In this document: piece after piece, positions 7,965-16,630 of the stretch
Numbering within the stretch: position 1 is the first letter of the stretch
Layout: every line of letters begins with the position of its first letter
Assembly: GCA_014584465.1 (NCBI GenBank)
Contig: JACTMU010000083.1
Location: forward strand, 49,644-113,643
Reading direction: 5' to 3'
Length of the DNA: 64,000 bases
Source: Pseudomonadota bacterium
GTDB lineage: Bacteria; Bdellovibrionota; Bdellovibrionia; Bdellovibrionales; JACTMU01
Position numbers and translations under genes: made by a program
Notes under the pieces: generated by a model
The model's input: the letters and a program-made list of their open reading frames with translations, nothing else
Told to the model about the DNA's origin: nothing
Databases searched by the model: none

Positions 7965-10900
7965 TTTTTTGTCCGCTTTGGAGAAAAGTCTTTTTGAGTC
8001 TAACGTGGGTCACACTCTTGATCGTTGGGGTGGCTCAGGGAGTGGCAGAAAGCGAAGGCTTTTTGGACGTTGGAGAACTCAAGCGCGATTTAGCACAGAT
8101 AGAGCGTCGGATCGATGAGACCAAAGCCAAGATTCGAGATGTTAAAGATGCGCGATTTCTTCCAGATCTCCACTTTCTCTTAGCAGATTTCTATTCAAAA
8201 CAAAGTCGTTATTTGTATCAAATTAAGGTCCTTGAAGCTAAAGGTGAAGATGCCCAGGATGAGGTTGATTTTTCTGCGGAGCTGAAGCCCAAACATCTTG
8301 CCATTGAAACCTACAATGGGATCATCGAAAAATTTCCTAACCTTGAGAGAGTCGACGAGGCGATGTTTTTGAAGGCTCATGAGCTTCGGGAACTTGGGCA
8401 ACTTCCAGAGATGTCTCAAGTATTGAGCCAAATTGGCCAGAATTTCCCCAAAAGTCCTTTTTGGGAAGAGAGTCAGCTGATTCTCGGAAACTATCTTTTG
8501 GATCACGAAAAAAGGGTGAATCAAGCTCTCGAGATCTACGATCGAATTGTGAAGAGGAGCCCCAATGTCTTTACCGCATTTGCTCATGAACGACGTGGAT
8601 GGTGTTACATCCATCGCAAAGAATTTGAAAATTCACTTCGTGCCTTTGAGGAGGTCTTTCGAACCTATCAGGAGGGCGATCGCAAGTCCGTCGTGGATGA
8701 AATTCGAAATCGAGATGTTCGACGTGACGCTCTGGTTTCCATGGTGTGGCCGTACAGTGAAGTGAGTGAAAAGAGGCTCGCACAGATGGGCGGTGGGCGC
8801 ATTGAGGTGATTGAATACTTTCGAAGTTTGGCTCCTGATTTGGGGAGCTATCGGGCGAGCCTGATGAAATTAGGACAGAGACTTGATCTTAAGCGCAGAT
8901 TTGTTGAATCCACCAAAGTCTACTTCGAGCTTTTGAGGGTCGCAACAGATGTTGAATTACGGGTCGATGCGATCGAGAGACTCTATCTTGCAGTTAGGAA
9001 TACAAATAAAAGATGGCCCTTGCACGGGTTTGTGGAAGAAGTTACCAAGACTCTTGGCAGAATGGAGTTTGACGAGAGATTTCGTGAAAAGAGAAAGAAG
9101 GCCTTTCACGATCTAGAGATCTTTGCGCGTGATGTTGCGACGAGATCTCATGAAAGGGCACGAAAGACAAACTTGAAAGAGGATTATGATTGGGCAAAAC
9201 GCGACTATTTGGCCTATTTGAATCAGTTTGAAGATGCGAAGTACTCACACAAGATGCGACTGAATCTTGCCGAAGTTTACTATCATATGAATGAGTGGAC
9301 CTTGGCGGGTCGCAACTATGAGTTAAGTGCACTGGACATCGAGGCAATAAGAAAAAAGCAACCCATCTTGCGTTCATCGATCTACAGCTATGTCATGGCT
9401 TTGAAGGATCCAGATGAGCGATCCAGGTTGGAGATTCGCCAGGCACGATCGGGTCTTCGCGATGTTGGAAAACTCTATATAAGTATCTATCCAAAGGATC
9501 CGGCTGTATCGGACATTGAGTTCAATATAGCTCAATCTTTCTATGATGAGCGAAAGTTTGATGTGGCGATTGCGACTTTGAAGTCCTACATTGCAAAGTA
9601 CCCAAGGAGTCGAAAGACCGCGCTCGGAGTCAACCTTCTCTTGGACGTTTACCATCAGTTGGAGGATTTCGATTCTTTGTTGAAAGAGGCCAAATCCGTC
9701 TTGGCCAATCGAAACATCAGGGACCGCTCGATACGGATCAGTGTTTCTCAAATGATCCAACAGATCGAGCTTAAGAAGATTCAATTGAGCAGTACGGACG
9801 ATGATGAGGAGTACTCTGCGCATCTACTTCGGTTTGCAAAACAGTACAAGGGCAGTCCACTCAGTGAACAGGCTGCCTACGAAGCCTTCCTGAAACTCAA
9901 GCAGAGTGGAGATCCGAAGGCCTATGAGGTCGGTGAACAGATGGTTCTTCAACATAGGACTTCAGATCGTACCAAACAGGTGCTTCTGGACCTTGGTCGA
10001 ACGGCTTTGACTACAGCTGATTTTCGAAGGGCCGCAGGTTACTTCGAGCTCTTTGGCGAGAGGTACAAGGGTGATCCACTCAAGAGCGAGCTCCTTGGAT
10101 CAGCTGCGGAGATCAGGGAGCATTTGGGGCAGTACAAGATGGCCTCTCATGATTACCTCCAATTGGGAAAATGGAAAGATGTGGCTCGAATGGACTATAT
10201 GGCAAGGGATTGGAGCTCTTTGGCGCGCACTTCAAAAAAAGTGGGAGGTGTGACTGGGGACCTTTGGTTGGCCATGGCAGAGTACCATCTTCGTGGTTTT
10301 CGTGCTGCTGAGCGATCCCTTCGCCGATCGGCGGAAGGGACTGCGACCACTCCTTCTGAACAATCCGACCGAGCCTATGCTCAGTTCCTATTGGCTGTGG
10401 GTCAAATGGAGCGATATGATCGTATCCGGATGAAGCGTGGCCTCGAAAGTCGTGCCGTGATGGAAAAAGGACGTCTTTTGGAGGAGATCACCAAATCCCT
10501 AAATGGCTCAGCTCAAGCAGGCGAAGGGCAATGGGTTGTGGCTTCGCTCGATGGCCTTGGTCGTGTTCACAAGGAGTTTGCGGACTTCTTAAAGGAATCC
10601 GATGTTCCAAAGAACTTAAGAGGTCAAATGCGAAACGTCTACAAGCAAGAGCTCCGCAAGCAGATCGCAAAGTATGAGACTCTTGCCAAGGGCTATTTTA
10701 GAAGATGCATCGATTTGGCCACACGACATGGGATCGTTTCAGATTATGTTCAAAGTTGTCGCACATCGGGTTTGGCGAGATCCAAACCCTTTGAGGATCA
10801 ACTTCCTAAGTATCGCTCTCTTGCAAAAGCTCAAAACAGTAGGATTGAATCTGTACGCGCAAAGCTTTTTAATGATCCTAAGAATGAGAAACTCTTTCTT

Positions 10901-11161
10901 GAGCTAGCCCAACACTACTATGACTCCAAAGACTATCTGATGAGTCAGATGGTCCTCGATCATCTGATCAAGATGAATCCAAACAACGGCAAAGCGCTCT
11001 CTTTGAGAGGCACCACCGCCCTTGCCATCCATGATCCACAGCAGGGCTACATCTGGTTTAAAAAGGCCCTCAAGGTGGATCGCGGCAATCGAGACGCTCA
11101 GTCTGGACTTGCGCGCATTGCCCGGGATTTTCAATCTCGCAGCCCCGCCTCACTTAGGTAG
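7955..11161 (+). CDS. Long exported TPR-repeat protein (Glt module 1)
   Basis: A 1068-residue protein with an N-terminal hydrophobic signal (LSLTWVTLLIVGVAQGVA), a short coiled-coil-like stretch (about 40-65) and then many TPR-like helix pairs. Examples are ALEIYDRIVKRSPN, VAIATLKSYIAKYPRS, and a final clear TPR block near 1000-1045. It overlaps the previous gene by 10 nt, with GGAG upstream of the ATG, which suggests coupled translation. Long TPR proteins of this kind (GltD/GltI-like) form the periplasmic part of the gliding complex in Myxococcus. The module 2 counterpart is 32342-35503. I cannot assign it to one specific Glt letter. Confidence 0.75.
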   Translation: MSVVFCPLWRKVFLSLTWVTLLIVGVAQGVAESEGFLDVGELKRDLAQIERRIDETKAKIRDVKDARFLPDLHFLLADFYSKQSRYLYQIKVLEAKGEDAQDEVDFSAELKPKHLAIETYNGIIEKFPNLERVDEAMFLKAHELRELGQLPEMSQVLSQIGQNFPKSPFWEESQLILGNYLLDHEKRVNQALEIYDRIVKRSPNVFTAFAHERRGWCYIHRKEFENSLRAFEEVFRTYQEGDRKSVVDEIRNRDVRRDALVSMVWPYSEVSEKRLAQMGGGRIEVIEYFRSLAPDLGSYRASLMKLGQRLDLKRRFVESTKVYFELLRVATDVELRVDAIERLYLAVRNTNKRWPLHGFVEEVTKTLGRMEFDERFREKRKKAFHDLEIFARDVATRSHERARKTNLKEDYDWAKRDYLAYLNQFEDAKYSHKMRLNLAEVYYHMNEWTLAGRNYELSALDIEAIRKKQPILRSSIYSYVMALKDPDERSRLEIRQARSGLRDVGKLYISIYPKDPAVSDIEFNIAQSFYDERKFDVAIATLKSYIAKYPRSRKTALGVNLLLDVYHQLEDFDSLLKEAKSVLANRNIRDRSIRISVSQMIQQIELKKIQLSSTDDDEEYSAHLLRFAKQYKGSPLSEQAAYEAFLKLKQSGDPKAYEVGEQMVLQHRTSDRTKQVLLDLGRTALTTADFRRAAGYFELFGERYKGDPLKSELLGSAAEIREHLGQYKMASHDYLQLGKWKDVARMDYMARDWSSLARTSKKVGGVTGDLWLAMAEYHLRGFRAAERSLRRSAEGTATTPSEQSDRAYAQFLLAVGQMERYDRIRMKRGLESRAVMEKGRLLEEITKSLNGSAQAGEGQWVVASLDGLGRVHKEFADFLKESDVPKNLRGQMRNVYKQELRKQIAKYETLAKGYFRRCIDLATRHGIVSDYVQSCRTSGLARSKPFEDQLPKYRSLAKAQNSRIESVRAKLFNDPKNEKLFLELAQHYYDSKDYLMSQMVLDHLIKMNPNNGKALSLRGTTALAIHDPQQGYIWFKKALKVDRGNRDAQSGLARIARDFQSRSPASLR

Positions 11162-11258
11162 GGCTTGGCGCAAAATCTCATTTCGGCGAATTTGCTTAAG
11201 TTATCCTCTACAATCTCTTTGCAGTGTGCTTTGCAGAATTTTCCGAATGAGGGAGTCG

Positions 11259-11294
11259 AACCCGGATCTGAAATAGGAATTGGGGTTAGAACCA
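11259..11294. repeat. AACCCGGATCT dispersed repeat copy in the 264-nt gap 11162-11425
   Basis: AACCCGGATCTGAAAT at 11259-11274 is identical to the core at 21643, and the following GGTTAGAACCAT resembles its right part. On the minus strand the region reads GATCCGGGTTCGACTCCC, like a tRNA T-arm, but no other tRNA arm can be folded. Nothing else was recognised in this gap except AGGATGATGGG just before the next start. Confidence 0.55.
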
Positions 11295-11425
11295 TCGTTT
11301 GAACCACTACTGAGAAGCAGACCAGGCCCTTGGTCCGATCATCTTTGAATCCGATCGTGCCGATAGATATGTGAAGTGAAACTGAATGCGGCGGATTCGG
11401 GCGACTTGACTCTTAGGATGATGGG

Positions 11426-12877
11426 ATGACAGTAAAGGGCGAACTATTAAGCAAAGATGTTGTGAAAAAGCGAGATCTTCTGGGTCTTGAAAAGATCACA
11501 CTCTTTCCTAAGAAGGAAACGGAAAACGATGACCTTGAGGTTCAAGTCTACTGGAGGGGAAGTTGCTATGGATCACGGGTGATCCGCCGAGGAGATGAAA
11601 TTTCGGTGGGCAGTGAGTGTGGAAGTGCAGGGATTTATCTTCCCACGATTCACGGTCAGATGGTCCTCGGCAATTACAATGACGAGCTCGCTCATCTTTC
11701 GGTTTCAAGACTCTTTCAATGTTTCGTTGAGACGCAAGGATCGTCGGTGTCGATATCCGAGTTTACGGATATGGCCGATGATCAATCCAAAATCGATTTT
11801 CAATTGCGAAAGGACTCACTTTGTCGAATCATCTTGCACTATGGTGTGGAGATTCGAATTCGATATTTGAGTCATGTGGACTCACTGAAGGAGAGTGCCC
11901 TTACGGCTGCGGATCTCAAATTTACAGAGACGATCTTGTGGTCGGGTATTGGCCACGGAGTTTTGGTTCTCTTTCTCTTGATCACGATGATTACGGCTCC
12001 ACATGAGGATGTGCCCAAACTTGATCATGTTCCGCAGAGATTTGCTCGACTTCTTAAAAATCACCCAAAGCAACCATTTAAGAAGAAGGAGCGGGAGATT
12101 GCCAAGCGAATCACCATCCCAAAGGAGCGACCGGTTAAAAAGGTCGCCATGCCCACAAAGGTTTCAAATAAGATCAATCGCTATCCAGTTCAGATTAAAT
12201 CCAAACGGCTGGCCGTTTCGCCAGCCAATGTTCGGGGTCGTCCAAGTTCCAAGAGCCGTGAGCCCTCGGAGTTGAGTGTGCTTGGGGCACTTGGTGCCTT
12301 GTCCACACCGGCCTCTCTTGGACTTGAGCCACTTGCGATCAATGTGAATCCAAATGCGGGTGGATTTAAGAGTCTCGACTCTCAAGGTGTCATCGGTCTG
12401 ATCAAGTCCAAAGGAGGAACTCTTCCAATGGGGGGCCTGACTCAAGTGACCACGGGTGGCGGTGAAGGGTATGGCACAGGAAAGGGTTATGGCGTTCAAG
12501 GTCTTAAAGGTTCATCGGGCGGTCGTCAAGTGGCAGGCACTGTGGTGGGGGCACCGCGCCTCTTTAAATCTCTTAAAAAGGATGGACTCACGCAGAACCA
12601 GGTGATGGAAGTTGTGGAGCGGTACTTGGGCGATGTTCAACAGTGCTATGAGATGGCCCTTCTTTCCGATCCAAACTTAGTAGGACGCCTGGAGTATGAG
12701 TGGTTGATTCAACCGTCGGGACGAGTCGAGCACGTTCGTGTGGTCAAATCGGAAATGGGCGCGGCAGATCAACTGAATGGTTGTATTAAGAAAGTGTTTT
12801 CAAAGATGGAATTTCCAAGGGCTCAAAATGGTCAGACCACAGAGCCTCGCATTGGATTTCCATTTGGAAGATTGTAG
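11426..12877 (+). CDS. GltG-like protein: FHA-like N-terminus, one membrane helix, AgmX/PglI-type TonB tail (module 1)
   Basis: A 483-residue protein. The N-terminal about 150 residues are cytoplasmic and look like a degenerate FHA/beta region. One transmembrane helix lies near 171-191 (LWSGIGHGVLVLFLLITMIT). A basic and proline-containing linker (205-285), a glycine-rich part (about 340-390) and a C-terminal TonB-like domain follow. That domain has QCYEMALLSDPNLVGRLEYE, GRVEHVRVVKS, CIKKVF and MEFP, the AgmX/PglI C-terminal pattern. The layout matches a protein carrying motor force from the inner membrane to outer-membrane partners. It starts module 1's motor part, 15 nt before the ExbB-like gene. 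Confidence 0.82.
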   Translation: MTVKGELLSKDVVKKRDLLGLEKITLFPKKETENDDLEVQVYWRGSCYGSRVIRRGDEISVGSECGSAGIYLPTIHGQMVLGNYNDELAHLSVSRLFQCFVETQGSSVSISEFTDMADDQSKIDFQLRKDSLCRIILHYGVEIRIRYLSHVDSLKESALTAADLKFTETILWSGIGHGVLVLFLLITMITAPHEDVPKLDHVPQRFARLLKNHPKQPFKKKEREIAKRITIPKERPVKKVAMPTKVSNKINRYPVQIKSKRLAVSPANVRGRPSSKSREPSELSVLGALGALSTPASLGLEPLAINVNPNAGGFKSLDSQGVIGLIKSKGGTLPMGGLTQVTTGGGEGYGTGKGYGVQGLKGSSGGRQVAGTVVGAPRLFKSLKKDGLTQNQVMEVVERYLGDVQQCYEMALLSDPNLVGRLEYEWLIQPSGRVEHVRVVKSEMGAADQLNGCIKKVFSKMEFPRAQNGQTTEPRIGFPFGRL

Positions 12878-12892
12878 AAAAAGGAGTTTACG

Positions 12893-13546
12893 ATGAAAAA
12901 TTTAGGTGAAATGTTTCTAGCTGGCGGATTTTTTATGTGGCCGATTCTGCTCTGTTCTGCCATTGGTCTTGCCATCGTCATTGAAAGGTTCTTTGTGTTG
13001 AGGACGGCCAAGAACGTGAGTAAAGGAGATTTAGTAAGAAAACTCAAATCTTCGATCCTCAAAGGATCGCTTGACCAAGCCTTGGCCATTGTTTCAAAGA
13101 CGCCTGGGCCTCTGACCAACATTGTAAAGGCTGGTTTGACGGCTGCTAAGAATGGAGGAGGCTCCGAAGAGGTCCAAACCTCCATGGATGCCGTTGCTTT
13201 GCGAGAGGTGCCACGTCTGGAGCGAAGAATTGGTCTACTTGCCACGGTGGCCAACGTTTCGACTCTCTTAGGACTTCTTGGAACTGTCTCTGGATTGATC
13301 GCTGCATTTGCAGCTGTGGCGCATGTGGCCCCTGCAGAGAAGGCGTCACTTCTTTCCAATGCGATTGCCGAGGCAATGAACACCACTGCCTTTGGTCTGA
13401 TTGTGGCCGTTCCGATTCTTGCAGCGTATGGTTATCTCAATGCTCTTGCTCAAAATGTCATTGATGATCTTCATGAGACAAGCGTTTCGACGCTCAATTT
13501 CATTCTAACCCACAAGAGCGAATTGGAGAAGGTCTCCAATGGCTAA
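12893..13546 (+). CDS. TolQ/ExbB/MotA-type proton channel subunit, AglR-like (module 1)
   Basis: A 217-residue inner-membrane protein with three hydrophobic segments (about 12-32, 116-140 and 160-184). The MotA_ExbB signature includes LREVPRLERRIGLLATVANVS, LLGLLGTVSGLIAAF, and IAEAMNTTAFGLIVAVP, the part bearing the conserved Thr and Pro of the channel. It works with ExbD-type partners as a proton-driven motor. AAGGAG lies upstream. It overlaps the next ExbD gene by 8 nt. The paralogue in module 2 (38691-39371) has the same motifs. AglR is the Myxococcus gliding homologue, and function is inferred from the gene order. Confidence 0.88.
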   Translation: MKNLGEMFLAGGFFMWPILLCSAIGLAIVIERFFVLRTAKNVSKGDLVRKLKSSILKGSLDQALAIVSKTPGPLTNIVKAGLTAAKNGGGSEEVQTSMDAVALREVPRLERRIGLLATVANVSTLLGLLGTVSGLIAAFAAVAHVAPAEKASLLSNAIAEAMNTTAFGLIVAVPILAAYGYLNALAQNVIDDLHETSVSTLNFILTHKSELEKVSNG

Positions 13547-13970
13547 GAAGAATGTCAACTTCGAGCTCAACCTCGCCCCCTTCATGGGTCTCTTTGCCAT
13601 GTTGGTCGTGGTCTTACTGTTGACGGCCTCATGGAATCAGATCTTTTCATTTGCAAGTGACATCTCCAGTGTCACCGGCGGTGAGGGTGTTAAAGAGGAA
13701 AGCAAAAAGGTTGAGCTTCATGTGACCATCTACCCGGAAAGGGTGGAGATGGCAGATGGTGCTCAGATGGTCCAACTTTCGCACCTTCAGGGAGGAATCC
13801 TCGATCTGCAGAGGGTGGCAGAGATTCTGGATCAATGGAGACAGAAGTATCCATCTAAGGAGGATGTGATTCTCAATACGGACAATCAGATTGCCTATTA
13901 TCAGATGATTGAAGTCTTTGACACACTGGTTGCTCGCGGATGGCCCGACGTAGGAGTTAATACTCAGTAA
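13539..13970 (+). CDS. ExbD/TolR-type motor subunit lacking the membrane aspartate (module 1)
   Basis: A 143-residue ExbD/TolR-family protein with a single N-terminal membrane helix and a periplasmic domain ending GWPDVGVNT. The family's proton-binding Asp normally sits in a (L/F)(I/V)D motif at the start of the helix. Here the helix reads NLAPFMGLFAML, with Gly in that place. The other three ExbD proteins of the window keep it (LIDMF, FIDLM, MVDMF). If the start and sequence are right, this subunit cannot carry protons in the usual way and may be structural, with the neighbouring ExbD doing the proton step. It overlaps the ExbB gene by 8 nt. Confidence 0.85.
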   Translation: MAKKNVNFELNLAPFMGLFAMLVVVLLLTASWNQIFSFASDISSVTGGEGVKEESKKVELHVTIYPERVEMADGAQMVQLSHLQGGILDLQRVAEILDQWRQKYPSKEDVILNTDNQIAYYQMIEVFDTLVARGWPDVGVNTQ

Positions 13971-14533
13971 TGAATGATTTGAAAGGATCTTCTTCAAGAG
14001 TGATCGATGTCCCTGGTTATCATGTAAAATCAAAACATGATCTTAAGTTTTTACGTGAACGAAGACAAAAATCGGGGCAGCGATCTTTTGACATCGAACT
14101 TCCTCTGACTTCTCTCATCGATATGTTTTCAACATTGGTCATCTTCTTGATCCTGAACTATTCGACTACGGGTGAGGTCTTCTTCATCAATCACGATGTG
14201 AAGCTGCCTAAAGCTGAGCATGGGGTAACTCTCAAAAGTCTGCCGCTTGTTTCCATCACAAGCCGAGAGGTTCTCTTTGAATCTCAATATGTGGGCGATC
14301 ATCCTCTGCGAATCGGTCGTCAAGATGAACTGATTCCTAAACTTAAGGAGATGCTTGTCAGAGCCCGTGAACTTGAGGAGCGAACCAATCCCGAGAAACC
14401 ATTTCGGGGTGCGGTCAACATTCAAGCTGACCAGAGTCTTCCAATCATCTATGTGAAACGAGTCATGAACACACTGATCAGTGCCGGGTGGTCAGAGATC
14501 AATTTTGCGGTCTCTAAAGAGGAGGAAAAATGA
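13970..14533 (+). CDS. ExbD/TolR-type motor subunit, AglS-like (module 1)
   Basis: A 187-residue ExbD-family protein with a 45-residue basic cytoplasmic N-terminus, longer than in TolR. One membrane helix follows, starting ELPLTSLIDMFSTLVIFLIL, with the conserved Asp in LID. The periplasmic part ends YVKRVMNTLISAGWSEINFAV, the usual ExbD closing strand. The ATG shares its A with the upstream TAA, and the next gene overlaps its end by 4 nt, so translation is probably coupled. With the ExbB-like and Asp-less ExbD proteins it would form a three-part motor like AglRQS. Confidence 0.88.
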   Translation: MNDLKGSSSRVIDVPGYHVKSKHDLKFLRERRQKSGQRSFDIELPLTSLIDMFSTLVIFLILNYSTTGEVFFINHDVKLPKAEHGVTLKSLPLVSITSREVLFESQYVGDHPLRIGRQDELIPKLKEMLVRARELEERTNPEKPFRGAVNIQADQSLPIIYVKRVMNTLISAGWSEINFAVSKEEEK

Positions 14534-14832
14534 TCTTTCGCTCTAGCTGCTTCCTATTCATTGTGGGAACCCTTGTTTTCATGGTCCGTGGGGCCAATGC
14601 CGAGGGGCCCGCGCTCTCTTTAGAGAACGAGGCCGCACTTCCCATTGCCCCTCAAGTTCTCGATGGCTTCCAAGGGGTTCCCATCGAACCCTTTATCCCC
14701 GAGAAATCAAAGAGAACCGAGTGGAAGGTTCCCATCGTCAAAACAGTTCGAGAACCTGCTTCCGTCCAACAGGCCAAGATGAAAAAAAAACCACTCAAAA
14801 AATATCCAAAGCGACGACTTAAAGAACGCTAG
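14530..14832 (+). CDS. Small exported basic protein, unknown (end of module 1)
   Basis: A 100-residue protein with a signal peptide (FLFIVGTLVFMVRGANA), an acidic and proline-containing middle (EPFIPEKS) and a strongly basic tail (KKKPLKKYPKRRLKER). It overlaps the ExbD gene by 4 nt (ATGA), so it belongs to the motor operon. I do not recognise the family. A small exported protein also lies in module 2 (36330-36659), but there it precedes the FHA gene and no sequence likeness is evident. The basic tail could touch peptidoglycan or nucleic acid, but this is only a guess. Confidence 0.65.
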   Translation: MIFRSSCFLFIVGTLVFMVRGANAEGPALSLENEAALPIAPQVLDGFQGVPIEPFIPEKSKRTEWKVPIVKTVREPASVQQAKMKKKPLKKYPKRRLKER

Positions 14833-14836
14833 TTTT

Positions 14837-14889
14837 GGTGCCAGGCGTATTTTTCGGATGCGATGCATCCGAAAAATACGCCTGGCACC
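14837..14889. terminator. Perfect 25-bp palindrome between convergent genes
   Basis: The left arm starts GGTGCCAGGCGTATTTTTC at 14837 and the right arm ends GAAAAATACGCCTGGCACC at 14889. The two 25-nt arms are exactly complementary around a 3-nt centre, GAT. It lies between the stop of the small exported gene and the stop of uvrC. It could serve as a two-way terminator or be a REP-like mobile palindrome. GTGCCAGGCAC also occurs at 5620-5630. Confidence 0.75.
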
Positions 14890-14893
14890 TTCC

Positions 14894-16630
14894 TTATCCG
14901 ATTTTGTCGCGAAGGGTGCGGTGGTAACTGATGGCAAATCGGTGAGCCTCATTTCGAAGAGTGATGAGAATCTGGTAGGCATGAGAGCCTTGGCGAAAGA
15001 TCACGGGATCTTTGCGTCCTGGTAGATAAAAGCGCTCATCGGAAGTTTCGACCAATTCGTCTTCGAAGGAGCTCTTGGTTTTGGATTTCGCAAGAGCCAC
15101 AAGTGGAATGAGTTGGTCGATGCCGAGCTCTTTAAAGATCTCAACGGCCACGGCAAGTTGTCCCTTTCCTCCATCGACCACGACGAGGTTTGGTTTCATT
15201 TCCTTTTCTTGATCATCACCCTGGACGGGTTCTGTGTAGGAGCGAAAGCGTCGTCCTAAAACCTCCTTCATGGAGAGATAGTCGTCAGGTTTGCCTTCGG
15301 TGCTTCGAATCTTGTAGCGTCGATAGTGATCTTTAGCTGGAACTCCATCTTCAAAGACGACTCGACTGGCGACGGTGTCTTTCCCTTGGAAGTGGGAAAT
15401 GTCAAAGCATTCAATGCGAACTGGCAAAGATTCCAGATGAAGTTTTCTCTGAATCTCCTCAAGACCCCGAAGACGTCCCTCAACCTTTTCCATTTGGCTC
15501 TTGAAATGGTTGTTTGCGTTGGCAGCACACAGTTCCAGAAGCTGGTGACCTTCGTGATCTGTCGGAAAGTAGACTCTGATGGAACGCTTCGGATGGGCGG
15601 CGCGCTCCTTAAGCACTTTAGAAAGAAGCAGAGTCAGGTCTCGACCAATATCAAATGGTAGAAGCACTTCGTCTGGCACAACATTGTCATAATAGTATTG
15701 ATTCACAAACGAGGTGAGCCACTCTCGAATCTCCTCATGATCCGATTGTGTGTTGAGTTGAGGGAGAAAGTGGGGTCGTGATCCGATGACTCGGCCCTTT
15801 CGAATATGAAGGGTTTCAACCACGGTTCCTCGTTCATCGCCAAAGTAGTTGATCACATCTTGATCCACATCCATACTGGACGTGACCACGGATTGTTGCT
15901 CCAAAATGGATTCGATGGCTTGAAGGCTGTCTCGAAGTTGAGCTGCAGCTTCAAAGCGCTCTTCAGATGCGGCTCGTTTCATCTCCTTGGTCAAAATGGC
16001 GGAGACTTTTCGGTTGTTTCCTCTTAAGAATTGGTTGGCTCGGGCAACCTCACGGCCATACTCCTGAGCGGACACGAGGCCCACGCAGGGAGCTGGACAT
16101 CTTCCAATCTGGTGAGTCATGCAGGGACGTTTTCGCGATTTCATATAGGTGTCGGTGCAATCCCGAAGAGAAAAAGTCTTATTGAGAAAATCGATGATTC
16201 GTCGAACCAGATGTCCGTTGCTGTAGGGGCCAAAGTAGAGAGATCCGTCTCGCACGACTCTGCGACAAAGATAGACGCGGGGGAAGGGATCTTGAGCCGA
16301 TATTCGAATGTAGGGGTAGGCCTTATCATCCTTCAGTCGAATGTTGTATTTAGGTCGATGGCGTTTGATCAATGAGGCTTCAAGTAGAAAAGCCTCCGTT
16401 TCCGTTTGGGTGACAATGTACTCAACCGAGGAGATCTGTTTGACCAAGATCAAGGTTTTTCCGCTGTGAGAGGAGTTGTTCTGTTGAAAGTAGCTTCCCA
16501 CGCGCGCTTTGAGATTTTTTGCCTTACCGACATAGAGAATCTTGTCGGCTCGGTTCTTCATAAGATAGACGCCAGGAACTTTAGGAAAACCTTTGACCAG
16601 AGCCTTAAGATCTTCAATCGGGGTTTCCAT
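14894..16630 (-). CDS. uvrC: UvrC excinuclease subunit lacking the C-terminal HhH domain
   Basis: A 578-residue UvrC. The N-terminal GIY-YIG domain reads VPGVYLM and [18 protein letters not shown]. The central UVR motif ([15 protein letters not shown]) binds UvrB. The RNase H-like half has [12 protein letters not shown] and [11 protein letters not shown] with catalytic Asp residues. It stops at [19 protein letters not shown], where the usual protein continues with about 60-70 residues of a helix-hairpin-helix pair. The start is set by GGAG at 16636-16639. The reading frame is open upstream for 30 codons inside uvrB. It acts with UvrA and UvrB in nucleotide excision repair. It overlaps the end of uvrB by 17 nt. 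Confidence 0.93.
   Translation of the reverse strand: METPIEDLKALVKGFPKVPGVYLMKNRADKILYVGKAKNLKARVGSYFQQNNSSHSGKTLILVKQISSVEYIVTQTETEAFLLEASLIKRHRPKYNIRLKDDKAYPYIRISAQDPFPRVYLCRRVVRDGSLYFGPYSNGHLVRRIIDFLNKTFSLRDCTDTYMKSRKRPCMTHQIGRCPAPCVGLVSAQEYGREVARANQFLRGNNRKVSAILTKEMKRAASEERFEAAAQLRDSLQAIESILEQQSVVTSSMDVDQDVINYFGDERGTVVETLHIRKGRVIGSRPHFLPQLNTQSDHEEIREWLTSFVNQYYYDNVVPDEVLLPFDIGRDLTLLLSKVLKERAAHPKRSIRVYFPTDHEGHQLLELCAANANNHFKSQMEKVEGRLRGLEEIQRKLHLESLPVRIECFDISHFQGKDTVASRVVFEDGVPAKDHYRRYKIRSTEGKPDDYLSMKEVLGRRFRSYTEPVQGDDQEKEMKPNLVVVDGGKGQLAVAVEIFKELGIDQLIPLVALAKSKTKSSFEDELVETSDERFYLPGRKDPVIFRQGSHAYQILITLRNEAHRFAISYHRTLRDKIG

Noticed and set aside
11240..11330. A tRNA gene on the minus strand (GGGTTCGACTCCC T-arm-like)
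   Set aside because: The acceptor, D and anticodon arms cannot be folded around it, and the T-stem has only three pairs. The sequence is better explained as one copy of a dispersed repeat.
12832..13386. 184-codon minus-strand frame over the ExbB gene
   Set aside because: The plus-strand frame has clear MotA_ExbB motifs and a good ribosome site. The antisense product has none.
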